Positions 16,894 to 25,470 of a DNA stretch of 50,332 bases are shown one piece after another; the first letter of the stretch is position 1, and each line of letters opens with the position of its first letter. Under the pieces are notes generated by a model that did not search any database, was not told where the DNA came from, and saw nothing but the letters and a program-made list of their open reading frames with translations. Position numbers and translations under genes: made by a program. The stretch comes from a virus, in IMG/VR virus record IMGVR_UViG_3300042090_001664, positions 1 to 50,332 of that record; one strand, given 5' to 3'.

Positions 16894-17868
16894 GTGGCCG
16901 GTCTCGCCTCCGCTCTGGGCACCAGCCCTGCGCAAGCCGCCAGGGCGCTCTCGCAGGCATCGTGGCGCGGGCTCCCGCTACCGCCGTACTCGAAGGTGCC
17001 GCTCGACTGGGAGCCGCGCCTGCCGAAGCGCGAATACCCCTACGTCGACATCGCTGGCCACGACTTCACGGGGGTCGACTACAAGCCGTTCGAAGTCGAC
17101 CTGCGGTTCCTCAACACCCTGAACCAGGCGCCGCCGAACGGCGCGTCGTCGTGGTTCCCTGGCTACTGGGAGATTTTCAAGGCGCAGATCCTGGACGGCA
17201 AGCCGGGCGACTTCGTCCACCCCCTGGTCGGGAGCGTGCGCGCGCGCGTGTGCAAGGGCGCGGCGCTCGTCTCCGACGAGACCCTTGCCGGCATCGTGGT
17301 GCGCGTGTCGTGGGAGCTCACGAACGAGGACCCGACCACCGACCAATACTTCGAGATCCTCCAGGGCAACCCGTCGGCGCTCGCCTCCGCGGCCGATGCG
17401 TCCGCTGGCGAGTTCGGGGTTGCGGTCGGGCTCGGGCAGCGGACGGCCTACCAGTTCGCCGCGCAGTACGGGACGAACGCCTCTCTCGGGCTCCCGAGCC
17501 TCTCGTCGATCTGGTCGGCGATCTCCGGCCTCGTGTTCTCCTTCGACTTCGGCGTGCTCAGCTTGCTGAACGCGCTCCTTGGCGATGTGGACGCCATGGT
17601 CGAGGCGATCATCCTGCTCGACGACGTGACGACCTGGGAGGCCCTGGCGGATCTCTTCGCCTTCAGGACGTACCTGTCCCTCGCGACCACGAGCGTTCAG
17701 GCGTCGAACCGCAAGGTGGCGCAGCGCGCGATCACCGCGCCCATCACGCTCGACGCGTTCGCGCGCCAGACGAACAACGACCTCGGGGACATCATCGCCT
17801 TGAACTGCCAATTCGTGGCCGACCCGCAGGTCCCCGCCCGAAGCATTTTGCGGTACTACGCGAGCTGA
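16894..17868 (+). CDS. Mu gpN-like tail/DNA circulation protein
   Basis: 324 aa from GTG 16894, two bases after the tape measure stop. The N-terminus matches the DNA_circ_N pattern: SWRGLPLPPYSKVP, then RLPKREYPYVDIAGHDF near 44-60, FPGYWEIFKA near 88-97 and DFVHPLVGSVRARVCKG near 107-123, a strand pattern shared with Mu gpN. C-terminal helices contain LLGDVDAMVEAIILLDDVTTW. gpN-like proteins form part of the distal tail hub. Confidence 0.7.
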   Translation: MAGLASALGTSPAQAARALSQASWRGLPLPPYSKVPLDWEPRLPKREYPYVDIAGHDFTGVDYKPFEVDLRFLNTLNQAPPNGASSWFPGYWEIFKAQILDGKPGDFVHPLVGSVRARVCKGAALVSDETLAGIVVRVSWELTNEDPTTDQYFEILQGNPSALASAADASAGEFGVAVGLGQRTAYQFAAQYGTNASLGLPSLSSIWSAISGLVFSFDFGVLSLLNALLGDVDAMVEAIILLDDVTTWEALADLFAFRTYLSLATTSVQASNRKVAQRAITAPITLDAFARQTNNDLGDIIALNCQFVADPQVPARSILRYYAS

Positions 17869-17871
17869 CCG

Positions 17872-19068
17872 ATGGCCAACCAGCGCGCGCAGCTCCGGCT
17901 CGAGCATGTGGCGAGCGGTCTCACGATCAACACGTTCCTCTCGGCCACGCTCAAGGATGCGTGGCTCGAGCCGCTCGGGTCGCTCGAGGTGGAGATCGCG
18001 CCGCCCGACACGCAGTGGTCGACCTGGTTCCGCACCCTGGTCAAGGGCGAGGCGATCCAGTTCTTCATCAACGGCGCGAGCCAGGGCCTCTACCTGATCC
18101 AGGAACGGAAGACGAAGCTCGGCGCGAAGGGCGGTCGCACCTTCAAGCTCCAGTGCGAGACCTACCTGTGCACGGCGCACGAGGCGAACGTCGACCCGGA
18201 CTACGGGATCAACGCGAACAGCAGCGTGCCCATCGAGCGCGTCGTGCTCAAGGTGATGGCGCCGTACTTCACCGACCCGCCGCTGACGAGCGCGGTCGCC
18301 CACGTGGAGGCTCTCTCTGGTCAGCCGCTCCCCGGAGGTCAGGCTCTACCCTTCCCGCTCTCTGCGCTGAAGGCGTCCGCATCGAAGGCGTCCGCGGGCG
18401 AGTCCAAGCAGGCGTTCGTCAACAAGCTCGTCACGCGCCTCGGGGTCGTGATGCGTGTCGACGGGAACGGCCGGCTCATGCTGGTCGCCCCAAACTACAC
18501 GCAGGGCCGGTCGTGGTCGGTTGGCGCCTCGAGCACGCGGCTCATGACGCCAGACTTCGACGTGTTCTACGGGGACATCGACCTCGTGGAGACGAACAAG
18601 GGGCAGTTCTCGCAGGCGCGCGTCATCGGGCAGGGGAACCAATCGCCGCCGGTCGGCAACGCCGGCGTGACGACCGTGAGCCGACCGAAGCCGTCTGCGG
18701 TCCTCGCGCAGGGGCTCGTGCCGAACCGTTGCCTCTACCAGAGCTCGGTCCATCCGCTGAAGGAGATCGTCTTCAAGGACAAGCACTCGACGGACACGAC
18801 CACGTGCCTCTCGAGCGCGCAGCTCATCCTCGGCGAGCACGCCTCGAAGGCGTACGTCATCACCGGCATGGTCGACGGCTGGACCAACAAGAGCGGCGCG
18901 GTCTGGACCACGGACACGCAGGGCCGCGTGAAGATCGATGACTTCGACCTGGACGAGACCTTCTGGCTCTCGGAACGCGAACTCCACATGACCAAGGAAG
19001 GCGAGGCGGCGAAGCTCACGGCGATCCCATCGGGCGCGCTGATCCTCGGGCCGAAGCCGGGGACCTGA
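17872..19068 (+). CDS. Baseplate hub protein (Mu gpP-like)
   Basis: 398 aa from ATG 17872. Recognisable features are an N-terminal beta domain (LRLEHVASGLTINTFLSATL), IQFFINGASQGLYLIQERKTKL, a middle helical domain (KQAFVNKLVTRLGVVMRVDGNGRLMLVAPNY is a late-control-D-like segment, about 178-208) and a C-terminal beta domain. Order after gpN and before the spike equals Mu gene P (gp44), the central hub. Its stop overlaps the spike ATG (19068). Confidence 0.7.
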   Translation: MANQRAQLRLEHVASGLTINTFLSATLKDAWLEPLGSLEVEIAPPDTQWSTWFRTLVKGEAIQFFINGASQGLYLIQERKTKLGAKGGRTFKLQCETYLCTAHEANVDPDYGINANSSVPIERVVLKVMAPYFTDPPLTSAVAHVEALSGQPLPGGQALPFPLSALKASASKASAGESKQAFVNKLVTRLGVVMRVDGNGRLMLVAPNYTQGRSWSVGASSTRLMTPDFDVFYGDIDLVETNKGQFSQARVIGQGNQSPPVGNAGVTTVSRPKPSAVLAQGLVPNRCLYQSSVHPLKEIVFKDKHSTDTTTCLSSAQLILGEHASKAYVITGMVDGWTNKSGAVWTTDTQGRVKIDDFDLDETFWLSERELHMTKEGEAAKLTAIPSGALILGPKPGT

Positions 19069-19877
19069 TGGAGTGCGACTTCGAGCTCGAGTGGTTTGCC
19101 GTCCTCGCGTCGCAGGACCCAGACGGCGGCGCCACCGCGAACGTCGGCGACTCGGCCGACGACTTCGGCACCGCCGCGAGCGCGCCGCTCTGCTCTCCGC
19201 TCGGCTTCTATGGCGGGGCATCGCCGCCTTCGACCGGCTCGAGCGGGCCGCAGAACGCGCGCGTCCTCCAGCTCACGATGGGTCCTTGGGCGACCCTGAT
19301 CGCCGCAACCGACGATCGCGAAGTCGCGTGGATCGACACGTTCTCGGAGGCGCAGCGGGTTGCCAGCGACAGGTTCGTCACCGCGTACGGCAAGAACAGC
19401 CGCCTCGAGCTCCGGACCAGCAGCGCGGACAGCATCGGCCTCTACGGAAACTACGGTCGCAAGGTCCTCGTCGATGACCAGAACGGGAATGTCACCGTTC
19501 AGTGGAACGACGAGCCGCCGAGCCAGGTCAACGCGGAGGCGACCTTCAGCGATACCGGGGTCTCGCTTTCGTACACGGACGCGAGCGGCAACACCTGCAC
19601 CGTGCAGCTCAGCGCCTCCGGCGCCATCGCACTGACGGGGATGACACTAGCCTTCGGCGGAGCGCCATCTTTCGGAGGCGTGCCGGTCAACATCACCGGG
19701 GACTCGAGCCATCTATCCATGAACCAGGGCGGCGCTTCGTGGACGCTCTCGGCGGCCGGTGTTGTGCTGAGCTTCGGAGCGGTATCGCTCACGCTCACTG
19801 CGACCGGCGCCGCGCTCGTCGGACCGCCTGGCACCATCGCCTTCAGCGTCAACGGCACGCCGATCGTTGTCCCGTAA
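19068..19877 (+). CDS. Baseplate spike (Mu gp45/gpV-like)
   Basis: 269 aa, start overlapping the hub stop. The segment LGFYGGASPP ... ARVLQLTMGPWATLIAATDDREVAW (about 45-90) matches the OB-fold pattern of Mu gp45, and GLYGNYGRKVLVDDQNGNVTVQ (about 124-145) the transition to the beta-helix. The rest is regular beta repeats (GVSLSYTDASGN, GVVLSFGAVSLTLTATGAAL). No HxH iron-binding tip is seen at the C-terminus, unlike Mu gp45. Predicted trimeric membrane-piercing spike. Confidence 0.65.
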   Translation: MECDFELEWFAVLASQDPDGGATANVGDSADDFGTAASAPLCSPLGFYGGASPPSTGSSGPQNARVLQLTMGPWATLIAATDDREVAWIDTFSEAQRVASDRFVTAYGKNSRLELRTSSADSIGLYGNYGRKVLVDDQNGNVTVQWNDEPPSQVNAEATFSDTGVSLSYTDASGNTCTVQLSASGAIALTGMTLAFGGAPSFGGVPVNITGDSSHLSMNQGGASWTLSAAGVVLSFGAVSLTLTATGAALVGPPGTIAFSVNGTPIVVP

Positions 19878-19886
19878 GGAGCTCGC

Positions 19887-20288
19887 ATGCCCGGAGGCTA
19901 CGGACAGACCCCGTTCGGCTTCGGGCCGTACGGGCAGGGGGTCGCCCCCTTCGCCTACGGGATCCCGACGACCTCCGTCGCCTGGAAGATCGACCCCATC
20001 ACGCAGGACTACGTGATGGGCGCCGACGGGAACGCGGTCGGCATGGACGGCACCGATCAGCGGGTCGAGCTCATCTGCGTGAACGCCGAGATCGACATCA
20101 AGATCATCACGCCGTCGGCGCTCGACCAGCAACGGCAGGCCTACCTCGCCGCCCTTCAGCCGCTCGTCGCCGACCTGTCGATCTCGAACCTCGTGGTGAC
20201 CGTGACAGATGGCGGCGGCCAGCTCGTCAAGCGCTTCATCTCCTACAAGAACAACGGCACGAGCCAGGCGAAGACCATCGAGCTGTGA
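19887..20288 (+). CDS. Baseplate wedge protein (gp46/gp25-like)
   Basis: 133 aa from ATG 19887 with AAGGAG upstream. A Gly/Tyr/Phe-rich start (GGYGQTPFGFGPYGQG) is followed by a compact alpha/beta domain with VELICVNAEIDIKIITPSA. Gene order between spike and gp47-like protein, and size, match Mu gp46/T4 gp25. The classic arginine-rich tail of gp25 is not evident, so the assignment is mainly positional. Confidence 0.6.
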   Translation: MPGGYGQTPFGFGPYGQGVAPFAYGIPTTSVAWKIDPITQDYVMGADGNAVGMDGTDQRVELICVNAEIDIKIITPSALDQQRQAYLAALQPLVADLSISNLVVTVTDGGGQLVKRFISYKNNGTSQAKTIEL

Positions 20289-20294
20289 CCTAGA

Positions 20295-21917
20295 ATGCCG
20301 ACCGTCGCCTACCCCTCCCCGTCGCAGCTTTTGTCCATCCACCTGGACACGCTGCGGTACGCCTTCGAGGCGCAGGGGATCACCCCTGAGCTCGGAGATG
20401 GTGGCGACCTCTACAACCGCGCGCTGGCGAACGCGAACCGCGCGGCCATCGCCATCTCGAACAACAAGATCAGCCTCGCGCAGTCGAACCCGTTGACGTC
20501 GACGGGGCAGGACCTCATCAACCTCTGCGCGGTGTTTGGCGTCGTGCCGGACCAGCCCGGCTACGCTACCGGATCGGTCATCGTCTCGTTCGGCGGGTCG
20601 GCGATCACGCTGCCGCAGGGCTTCACCGGGACGATCGGCGCGAACCGCTACCAGACGGTCTCGGGTGGCACGTACTCGCCCGGGCCGACCGCGAGCGTGC
20701 AGATCGTCGCGCTGGTCGCTGGCTCGGCGGCGAACGAGCCAGCCGGTTCGGTCTTCACGTGGGACTCGGCGAGCATCGGCCCGCTCTCGCAGAGCGCCGC
20801 GGTCGACTCCAACGGCATCGCGGACGGCGTGGACGGTGACGGCGACCCGGACGGCACGCGGCCGGACCTCGACGCGCCTCTCCGAGCTCGCCTGCTCCAG
20901 AAGCTCAGCGCGCCGCCGGTCGGCGGCAACGCCTCGATGGCGGTCGCGATCGCGGAGGAGAACGCGAGCGTCGAGGCCGGGTACGCCTACTGCGGGATCC
21001 AGGGCTGCGGGTCCATGGACATCGCGGTCACGGGCGCCGGCGCGGCGAACGCCGCGGGGCAGTCCTCCGTGACGCCGGCGGCCGCGCGCCAGGTGCTCGG
21101 CACGACGCTCGCCACCATCCGAACGAACCTCGCCGCGGTGTACCCCGGGCAGGAGCAGCTCAGCGTCATGGGCTGCACCGGCCAGCCGGTCGACATCACG
21201 CTCGCCGCCGTGCTCGCGCTGCCGCTCCAGTCGGGCGGGGTCGGCGGCGGCTGGAAAGACCCGGTGCCCTGGCCGGCTGCGTTCGATGTCCAGGTCGTTG
21301 CGACCTCCGCGGGCTTCATCAGCCCGGCAACCGGAGTGACCGGCGCTGGGAACATCTACACGGTCTGTGACCCGAGCACGCTCGGGCCGAGCGTCGGCAA
21401 CTCGGTCGCCATCTGGGACCCGAACGCGGTCACCACGAACACGTCGACCGGGCTCTCGCAGCGCGGCAAGATGATCGAGATCATCATCGCGACCGTCACG
21501 CTCGTGAGCACCCCGTTGAACCTCTGGAACATCACCTTCCAGGTGGCGCCGACGTTCGTCACGCCGGCGTGGCCGCTCGGCGCCTACGTGTCGGCAGACG
21601 CGACCAACCTGGTGAATTACGCGCTCACCTTCGCGGCCGCGATGGCGCTCCTCGGGCCGGGCCAGAAGACCGCGCTCCCGGAGCTCCTCCCTCGAGCAGC
21701 TCGGCAGCCGACCGTCGACGTCGAGAACCGAAGCGACCTCACCAACCGGCTGATCGATTCGGTGCTGAACGGCTTCGGCGAGTTGGAAGACTTGCAGTAC
21801 AGGAACACGTACATCAGCGGCACGACGACGACCGTGACGTCGCCGGTCATTCCGAACACGAGCGCGGATCCGCCGGGCGTGTTCGTCCTTCAGTCCTTCG
21901 CGATCAGGAAGCTCTGA
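20295..21917 (+). CDS. Baseplate J/gp47-like protein
   Basis: 540 aa from ATG 20295. It has the gp47/baseplate J layout: an N-terminal helical part (GGDLYNRALANANRAAIAIS, TGQDLINLCAVFGV), a beta domain with SVIVSFGGSAITLPQGFTG and AANEPAGSVFTWD (about 95-155), a helical stretch LRARLLQKLSAPPVGGNASM followed by GCGSMDIAVTG, and a C-terminal domain. It links the hub to the peripheral baseplate. Longer than Mu gp47 (about 360 aa), with the extra length in the C-terminal half. Confidence 0.7.
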   Translation: MPTVAYPSPSQLLSIHLDTLRYAFEAQGITPELGDGGDLYNRALANANRAAIAISNNKISLAQSNPLTSTGQDLINLCAVFGVVPDQPGYATGSVIVSFGGSAITLPQGFTGTIGANRYQTVSGGTYSPGPTASVQIVALVAGSAANEPAGSVFTWDSASIGPLSQSAAVDSNGIADGVDGDGDPDGTRPDLDAPLRARLLQKLSAPPVGGNASMAVAIAEENASVEAGYAYCGIQGCGSMDIAVTGAGAANAAGQSSVTPAAARQVLGTTLATIRTNLAAVYPGQEQLSVMGCTGQPVDITLAAVLALPLQSGGVGGGWKDPVPWPAAFDVQVVATSAGFISPATGVTGAGNIYTVCDPSTLGPSVGNSVAIWDPNAVTTNTSTGLSQRGKMIEIIIATVTLVSTPLNLWNITFQVAPTFVTPAWPLGAYVSADATNLVNYALTFAAAMALLGPGQKTALPELLPRAARQPTVDVENRSDLTNRLIDSVLNGFGELEDLQYRNTYISGTTTTVTSPVIPNTSADPPGVFVLQSFAIRKL

Positions 21918-21920
21918 GCC

Positions 21921-22475
21921 ATGCAACCGATCACGCGAGGCAACTTCGGCCCGAACAAGACGAACGCGGTCGTGCCGAAGAACCCGTCGACGGACTTCGA
22001 CGCGGCGATGGCCAACGGGCTCTTCGACCTGACGTCGCAGACGACTTTGCAGAACAACGGCCGGATGAAGGTCGTGTTCTCGACCTCGACCGCATCGACC
22101 GGCAGCGGGCCGGTCCAGATCACGCCGACGTGGGGCACGGCCGAATGGGGCAATGCCCCGGCAAACTACCCGGTGGTCCAGAAGACCGCGACCGGCACGT
22201 ACCTGGTCACGGCGCCGGCGACCTGGACGAACAGCCTCGACACGCCCTCCGCTGGCGAGCTCCAGATCAGCCAGGTGGAGACCGTGAGCTTCAACTGGAC
22301 GCTCGAGAAGGCGGTCGGCAACTCCGGCGCCGTCCTAGCTTCGAAGGTCGTTACTACGTTCGCCGGGAACGTCATCACCGTGTTCGTGTATGCGGTCACC
22401 GTCTCGGGCGGCGCGCTCGTGTTCACGCTGTCCGACCTCAGCGGCGGCGTGCCCATCTTTCTGTCGGCCGGCTGA
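21921..22475 (+). CDS. Unknown baseplate-region protein
   Basis: 184 aa from ATG 21921, three bases after the gp47-like stop. It has an N-terminal GNFGPNKTNAVVPKN segment and then a regular beta-rich domain (GELQISQVETVSFNWTLEK; GNVITVFVYAVTVSGGALVFTL). In Mu nothing lies between gp47 and gp48, so this is an insertion specific to this lineage, perhaps an extra baseplate or fibre-attachment protein. Confidence 0.55.
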   Translation: MQPITRGNFGPNKTNAVVPKNPSTDFDAAMANGLFDLTSQTTLQNNGRMKVVFSTSTASTGSGPVQITPTWGTAEWGNAPANYPVVQKTATGTYLVTAPATWTNSLDTPSAGELQISQVETVSFNWTLEKAVGNSGAVLASKVVTTFAGNVITVFVYAVTVSGGALVFTLSDLSGGVPIFLSAG

Positions 22476-22480
22476 TCGCG

Positions 22481-23128
22481 ATGGCTGGGCTCGGACAACC
22501 CCTAAGCGCTCCACTCGGCGGCGGCCCCACGGCGGTCGAGGTGGAGTACCAGGCGCTCCTCGACGCGCTATCGCCCGGGCTGAACCCGCTCGACCCGGTG
22601 AACCAGGCGCAGTGCTGGGCCGAGGCGGTGATGCTCGCGAACACCTGGGCGGTCGACGAGCGCCTCCGTGGCCAGTTCATCCCGGCCCGCATGATGGAAG
22701 ACCTGCCGACCTGGATTCAGGCGTGCTCGCTCGTCGCGCAGCCGGGGGATGTCGACCAGACGATGCGTGGGGAGGTGGCGGCGCAGTTCCTCGGCTTCGT
22801 CGGCAACTCGATGCCGCTCGTCTACGACATCATCGTCGCCATCGCCGGCACGCGGTTTCTCGGCTTCAGCTTCCCGCTCTGGACGCTCTACTACGCGCCG
22901 GGGATCAACCCCGGGCCGCCGGGCTTCGAGTGGAGCGGCACGCGGAGCCAGTTCGCGGTCATCCTCTCGAGGACCGGAACGATCACCTCCGACTTCCTGA
23001 ACCTCGTGCGCAAGGTCCGGGTCCAGCTCTCGAAGGTGCTGCCTGGCTGGGATGTCGCCGTGGTCGGGACTCAGGATGGTTGCGTGCCAGACGTCGCGGT
23101 CCCGGACATCAGCTTGCTCGCTTCGTGA
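22481..23128 (+). CDS. Mu gp48/YmfQ-like tail protein (tentative)
   Basis: 215 aa from ATG 22481. Helical N-terminal two thirds (EYQALLDALSPGLNP, QAQCWAEAVMLANTWAVDERLRGQFIPARMMEDLPTW is a tandem of helices at about 40-75) and a beta-containing C-terminus resemble the general plan of Mu gp48/YmfQ, and gene order fits. No diagnostic motif; confidence is limited. Confidence 0.5.
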   Translation: MAGLGQPLSAPLGGGPTAVEVEYQALLDALSPGLNPLDPVNQAQCWAEAVMLANTWAVDERLRGQFIPARMMEDLPTWIQACSLVAQPGDVDQTMRGEVAAQFLGFVGNSMPLVYDIIVAIAGTRFLGFSFPLWTLYYAPGINPGPPGFEWSGTRSQFAVILSRTGTITSDFLNLVRKVRVQLSKVLPGWDVAVVGTQDGCVPDVAVPDISLLAS

Positions 23129-23139
23129 TAGAAGGCGTC

Positions 23140-23778
23140 ATGGACGACACCACCACCAACCCTGCCGCATCCCCCGCTGTCTCGTACCCGAGGCTCGTCT
23201 TCGGTCACCCGGTCCGCCCGCCGTTCTCGGTCGGCGCCGCCGACTTCACGCCCACCCCGAAGGGCCGGCTCGCGCGGATCGACGCCGCGCTCCGCGAGGC
23301 CGGCGGCGTCGCGCAGGCGCGCTACCGCGAGTGGTGCGAGCAGGAGACCAAAGACCAGGAGCAGGAGGACCGCGCACCGCGGCCGCCGCCGCTCATCCTG
23401 GTCTGTTGCGCCGACTCGACCATCGGCAGGTCGCTGATCGATGCGGGTCGGCCTGGGCTCAGCGGGCAGGTCTGCGGCCCGGTCGTCATGCTGCTTCACG
23501 TGCAGGAGCTCCTCCAGCTGTTCCAGGCGAGCGCGCAGAGCATCATGCAGGAGCTGAGCGCGCTCGAGGCGAAGCCCGGCCAGCCCGTGTGGGGCTTCGC
23601 GGTGAACGGCAACCTGTTCGACTTCCGCGTGATGACCGTCGAGACCGCACCGCCGGCGCCAACGGCCCCCGCCGAGGCAGCCAAGCCTGAGCCAGTGATC
23701 GTTCCGCCTGCGCCGCCCGAGGAGCCCGCGCCGACCATCGAGGTCGAGCCGGCCGGAGAGCCCGCCGCGGCAACGTGA
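23140..23778 (+). CDS. Unknown tail-region protein with Pro-rich tail
   Basis: 212 aa from ATG 23140, selected for GAAGG at correct spacing. A Thr/Pro-rich N-terminus, a charged helix (ALREAGGVAQARYREWCEQE), a hydrophobic core (PPLILVCCADS; VCGPVVMLLHVQELLQLF) and VWGFAVNGNLFDFRVMTVE precede a disordered Pro/Glu/Ala tail (about 170-212). Last gene before the insertion element. Function not recognised; possibly a fibre-attachment or chaperone protein. Confidence 0.5.
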   Translation: MDDTTTNPAASPAVSYPRLVFGHPVRPPFSVGAADFTPTPKGRLARIDAALREAGGVAQARYREWCEQETKDQEQEDRAPRPPPLILVCCADSTIGRSLIDAGRPGLSGQVCGPVVMLLHVQELLQLFQASAQSIMQELSALEAKPGQPVWGFAVNGNLFDFRVMTVETAPPAPTAPAEAAKPEPVIVPPAPPEEPAPTIEVEPAGEPAAAT

Positions 23779-23793
23779 CCCGCGAACCGCAAG

Positions 23794-23819
23794 CCCCCGC
23801 CTCGCTCCGCAGGCGGGGG
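23794..23819 (+). terminator. Hairpin at the left end of the IS element
   Basis: Perfect 9-bp stem (23794-23802 with 23811-23819), loop CGCTCCGC, followed by TCCACC without a T-run. It may be the left-end hairpin recognised by TnpA, and could also attenuate late transcription entering the element. Confidence 0.5.
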
Positions 23820-23849
23820 TCCACCAGGATCCAGTTTCCCATGGCAGCG

Positions 23850-24257
23850 CTAGTCCGGTCTCTTCTGGTTTTCGACGTACCGCTTGAGGATCTCGATCGG
23901 TGCTCCGCCCGCGGAGATGATGCAGTAGCTCGGCGACCAGAGGACGGCTTTCCCGCGGTACGCCACGCGGAGCGCGGGAAACTCGGAGCGGAGCCTACGG
24001 GAGAGCACGGTTTTGATGTTGTTGGTGAGGTCGCTGGGTCGGACCTTGGGAGGCATGTCGAGGAGCATGTGCACGTGGTCGGCTTCGCCCGAGCATTCGA
24101 CCAGTTCGCCTTGCCAGGCGACGCAGAGGCTCGTGAGGATCTCCTTGCAGCGGTCGAGCATCGGGTTGGTGAAGACGCGGCGGCGGTACTTGGAGACGAG
24201 AACCAAGTGGTAGACGAGACGGAAAACGGCGTTGTTGTTGCGGTGGAGTGCTTGCAT
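23850..24257 (-). CDS. tnpA: IS200-like Y1 transposase TnpA
   Basis: 135 aa, the usual length for this family. The HUH pair is present as DHVHMLL (His61, His63) and the nucleophile is Tyr127 in KRYVENQ, with Gln131 four residues later as expected. N-terminal VFRLVYHLVLVSKYRRRVF is characteristic. It excises and inserts single-stranded circles through the hairpin ends. Looks functional. Start ATG at 24257, 29 bases from tnpB GTG. Confidence 0.9.
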   Translation of the reverse strand: MQALHRNNNAVFRLVYHLVLVSKYRRRVFTNPMLDRCKEILTSLCVAWQGELVECSGEADHVHMLLDMPPKVRPSDLTNNIKTVLSRRLRSEFPALRVAYRGKAVLWSPSYCIISAGGAPIEILKRYVENQKRPD

Positions 24258-24286
24258 GAGTCTACCGAACGAAGTACATCGTACGC

Positions 24287-25447
24287 GTGGTCCGCGTCTA
24301 CCGCTACCGGCTCAGCCCCACGCGGGCTCAGGAAGCCGCGATGCACGGGACGCTCTACCGGCTGCGTGAGCTTTACAACGCGGCGCTCGAGGAGCGGATC
24401 AAGGCGTACCGCCAGCGCGGCGTCACGCTCTCGGCATACGACCAGATGGCCGAGCTGCGCGAGGTCCGCGAGGTCCGGCCCGAGTACGCCGCCATCCACA
24501 CGCACCTGCTCCAAGACGCGCTCACGCGGCTCGAGCGCGCGATGCGGGCGTTCTTTCGACGGATCAAGTCGGGCGAGAAGCCCGGGTTCCCTCGCTTCAA
24601 GGGTCGCGACCGCTACTCGACGTTCACGTTCAAGGACGCCGCGAACCACAACGGCGTGCGGCTCATGGCCGGCGGCAAGCGGGTCAAGCTCACCGGGATC
24701 GGCAACGTCAAGATCAAGCTGCACCGGCCTCTCCAGGGTCGGATCAAGCAGGCCAGCGTTTCGCTCGATGGCGACGGCCACTGGTACATCGCCTTCGTCT
24801 GCCAGGACGTGCCGACGAAGCCCCTGCCCGCAACCGGAGCGAGCGTCGGCGTGGACGTCGGCATCACGACCTTCGCGGCGCTCTCGACCGGCGAGTGCAT
24901 CGACAACCCACGGCCCTACGAGACCGCTCACCGGAAGCTCGCTGCTGCCCAGCAACGCGTCTCCCGACGGAAGAAGGGCTCGCGACGGCGCCGCAAGGCC
25001 GTCGCGCTGCTCCGCAAGCACCATGCGCACGTGGGTCGCGTGCGGCTCGACTTTCACCACAAGGTGGCGCTCTACCTGGTTGAGCACTTCGATTCCATCT
25101 CGGTGGAGAAGCTCAACATCAAGGGCCTCGCGCTCTCGTCGCTGGCCCTGCAAGTTCTCGATGCCGCGTGGGGCCAGTTCACGACGATTGTCGACGGCAA
25201 GGCAGAATGGGCCGGTCGCGACTTCAACGCCGTGGACCCACGTGGGACCTCCCAGGAATGCTCCGGCTGCGGCGCGTTGGTCCGAAAGGATCTTCGCGTT
25301 CGCGTCCACCGCTGCCCGCACTGCGGGCTGGTGCTGGACCGCGACGTCAACGCCGGAATCAACATCGATCGGCGTGGACAGCGCCTTCGGAGGCAGAAGA
25401 GCGCTGGGGCTCTTGCTGTTCCGAGAAGCCGCTCCCTCGCGCTTTGA
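24287..25447 (+). CDS. tnpB: TnpB RNA-guided nuclease
   Basis: 386 aa from GTG 24287. The RuvC triad is intact: Asp190 in GVDVGI, Glu274 in SVEKLNIKGL and Asp353 in DRDVNAGINI. A zinc finger is present at Cys325/Cys328 (CSGCG) and Cys343/Cys346 (CPHCG). The N-terminal domain (VRVYRYRLSPTRAQE) is typical. TnpB uses an omega-RNA from the element right end to cut donor sites and so retain the element. Length and motifs suggest it is active. The stop (25445-25447) lies in the loop of the right-end hairpin. Confidence 0.9.
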   Translation: MVRVYRYRLSPTRAQEAAMHGTLYRLRELYNAALEERIKAYRQRGVTLSAYDQMAELREVREVRPEYAAIHTHLLQDALTRLERAMRAFFRRIKSGEKPGFPRFKGRDRYSTFTFKDAANHNGVRLMAGGKRVKLTGIGNVKIKLHRPLQGRIKQASVSLDGDGHWYIAFVCQDVPTKPLPATGASVGVDVGITTFAALSTGECIDNPRPYETAHRKLAAAQQRVSRRKKGSRRRRKAVALLRKHHAHVGRVRLDFHHKVALYLVEHFDSISVEKLNIKGLALSSLALQVLDAAWGQFTTIVDGKAEWAGRDFNAVDPRGTSQECSGCGALVRKDLRVRVHRCPHCGLVLDRDVNAGINIDRRGQRLRRQKSAGALAVPRSRSLAL

Positions 25448-25470
25448 GCGCAGGGAGGGGAGATGATCAC
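25380..25470 (+). ncRNA. Predicted omega-RNA of TnpB (right end)
   Basis: In this family the guide RNA covers the 3' end of tnpB and the right end. Visible structure: a small AGAGC...GCTCT stem near 25398-25413, and the 10-bp stem 25432-25437/25439-25442 with 25448-25457. The guide would be the flanking sequence starting near 25471. Boundaries are inferred; the 5' end is unknown. Confidence 0.4.

Larger units (their letters stand above)
23779..25470 (+). mobile_element. IS200/IS605-family element with divergent tnpA and tnpB
   Basis: Both genes appear intact. tnpA (minus) and tnpB (plus) diverge from a 29-base spacer, as in IS605/IS608. The left flank holds a 9-bp hairpin (23794-23819) and the right flank a 10-bp hairpin with one bulge (25432-25457), the imperfect-palindrome ends used by Y1 transposases. 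Exact ends cannot be fixed from sequence alone; the limits given are the flanking gene borders. The bases immediately right of the element read TTGAT. It sits between two late genes and leaves both frames usable. Confidence 0.75.

Noticed and set aside
25168-25470. Fusion of tnpB region with the 25471 gene
   Set aside because: The upstream part is a shadow frame of tnpB; TTG 25471 with a strong ribosome site is sufficient.
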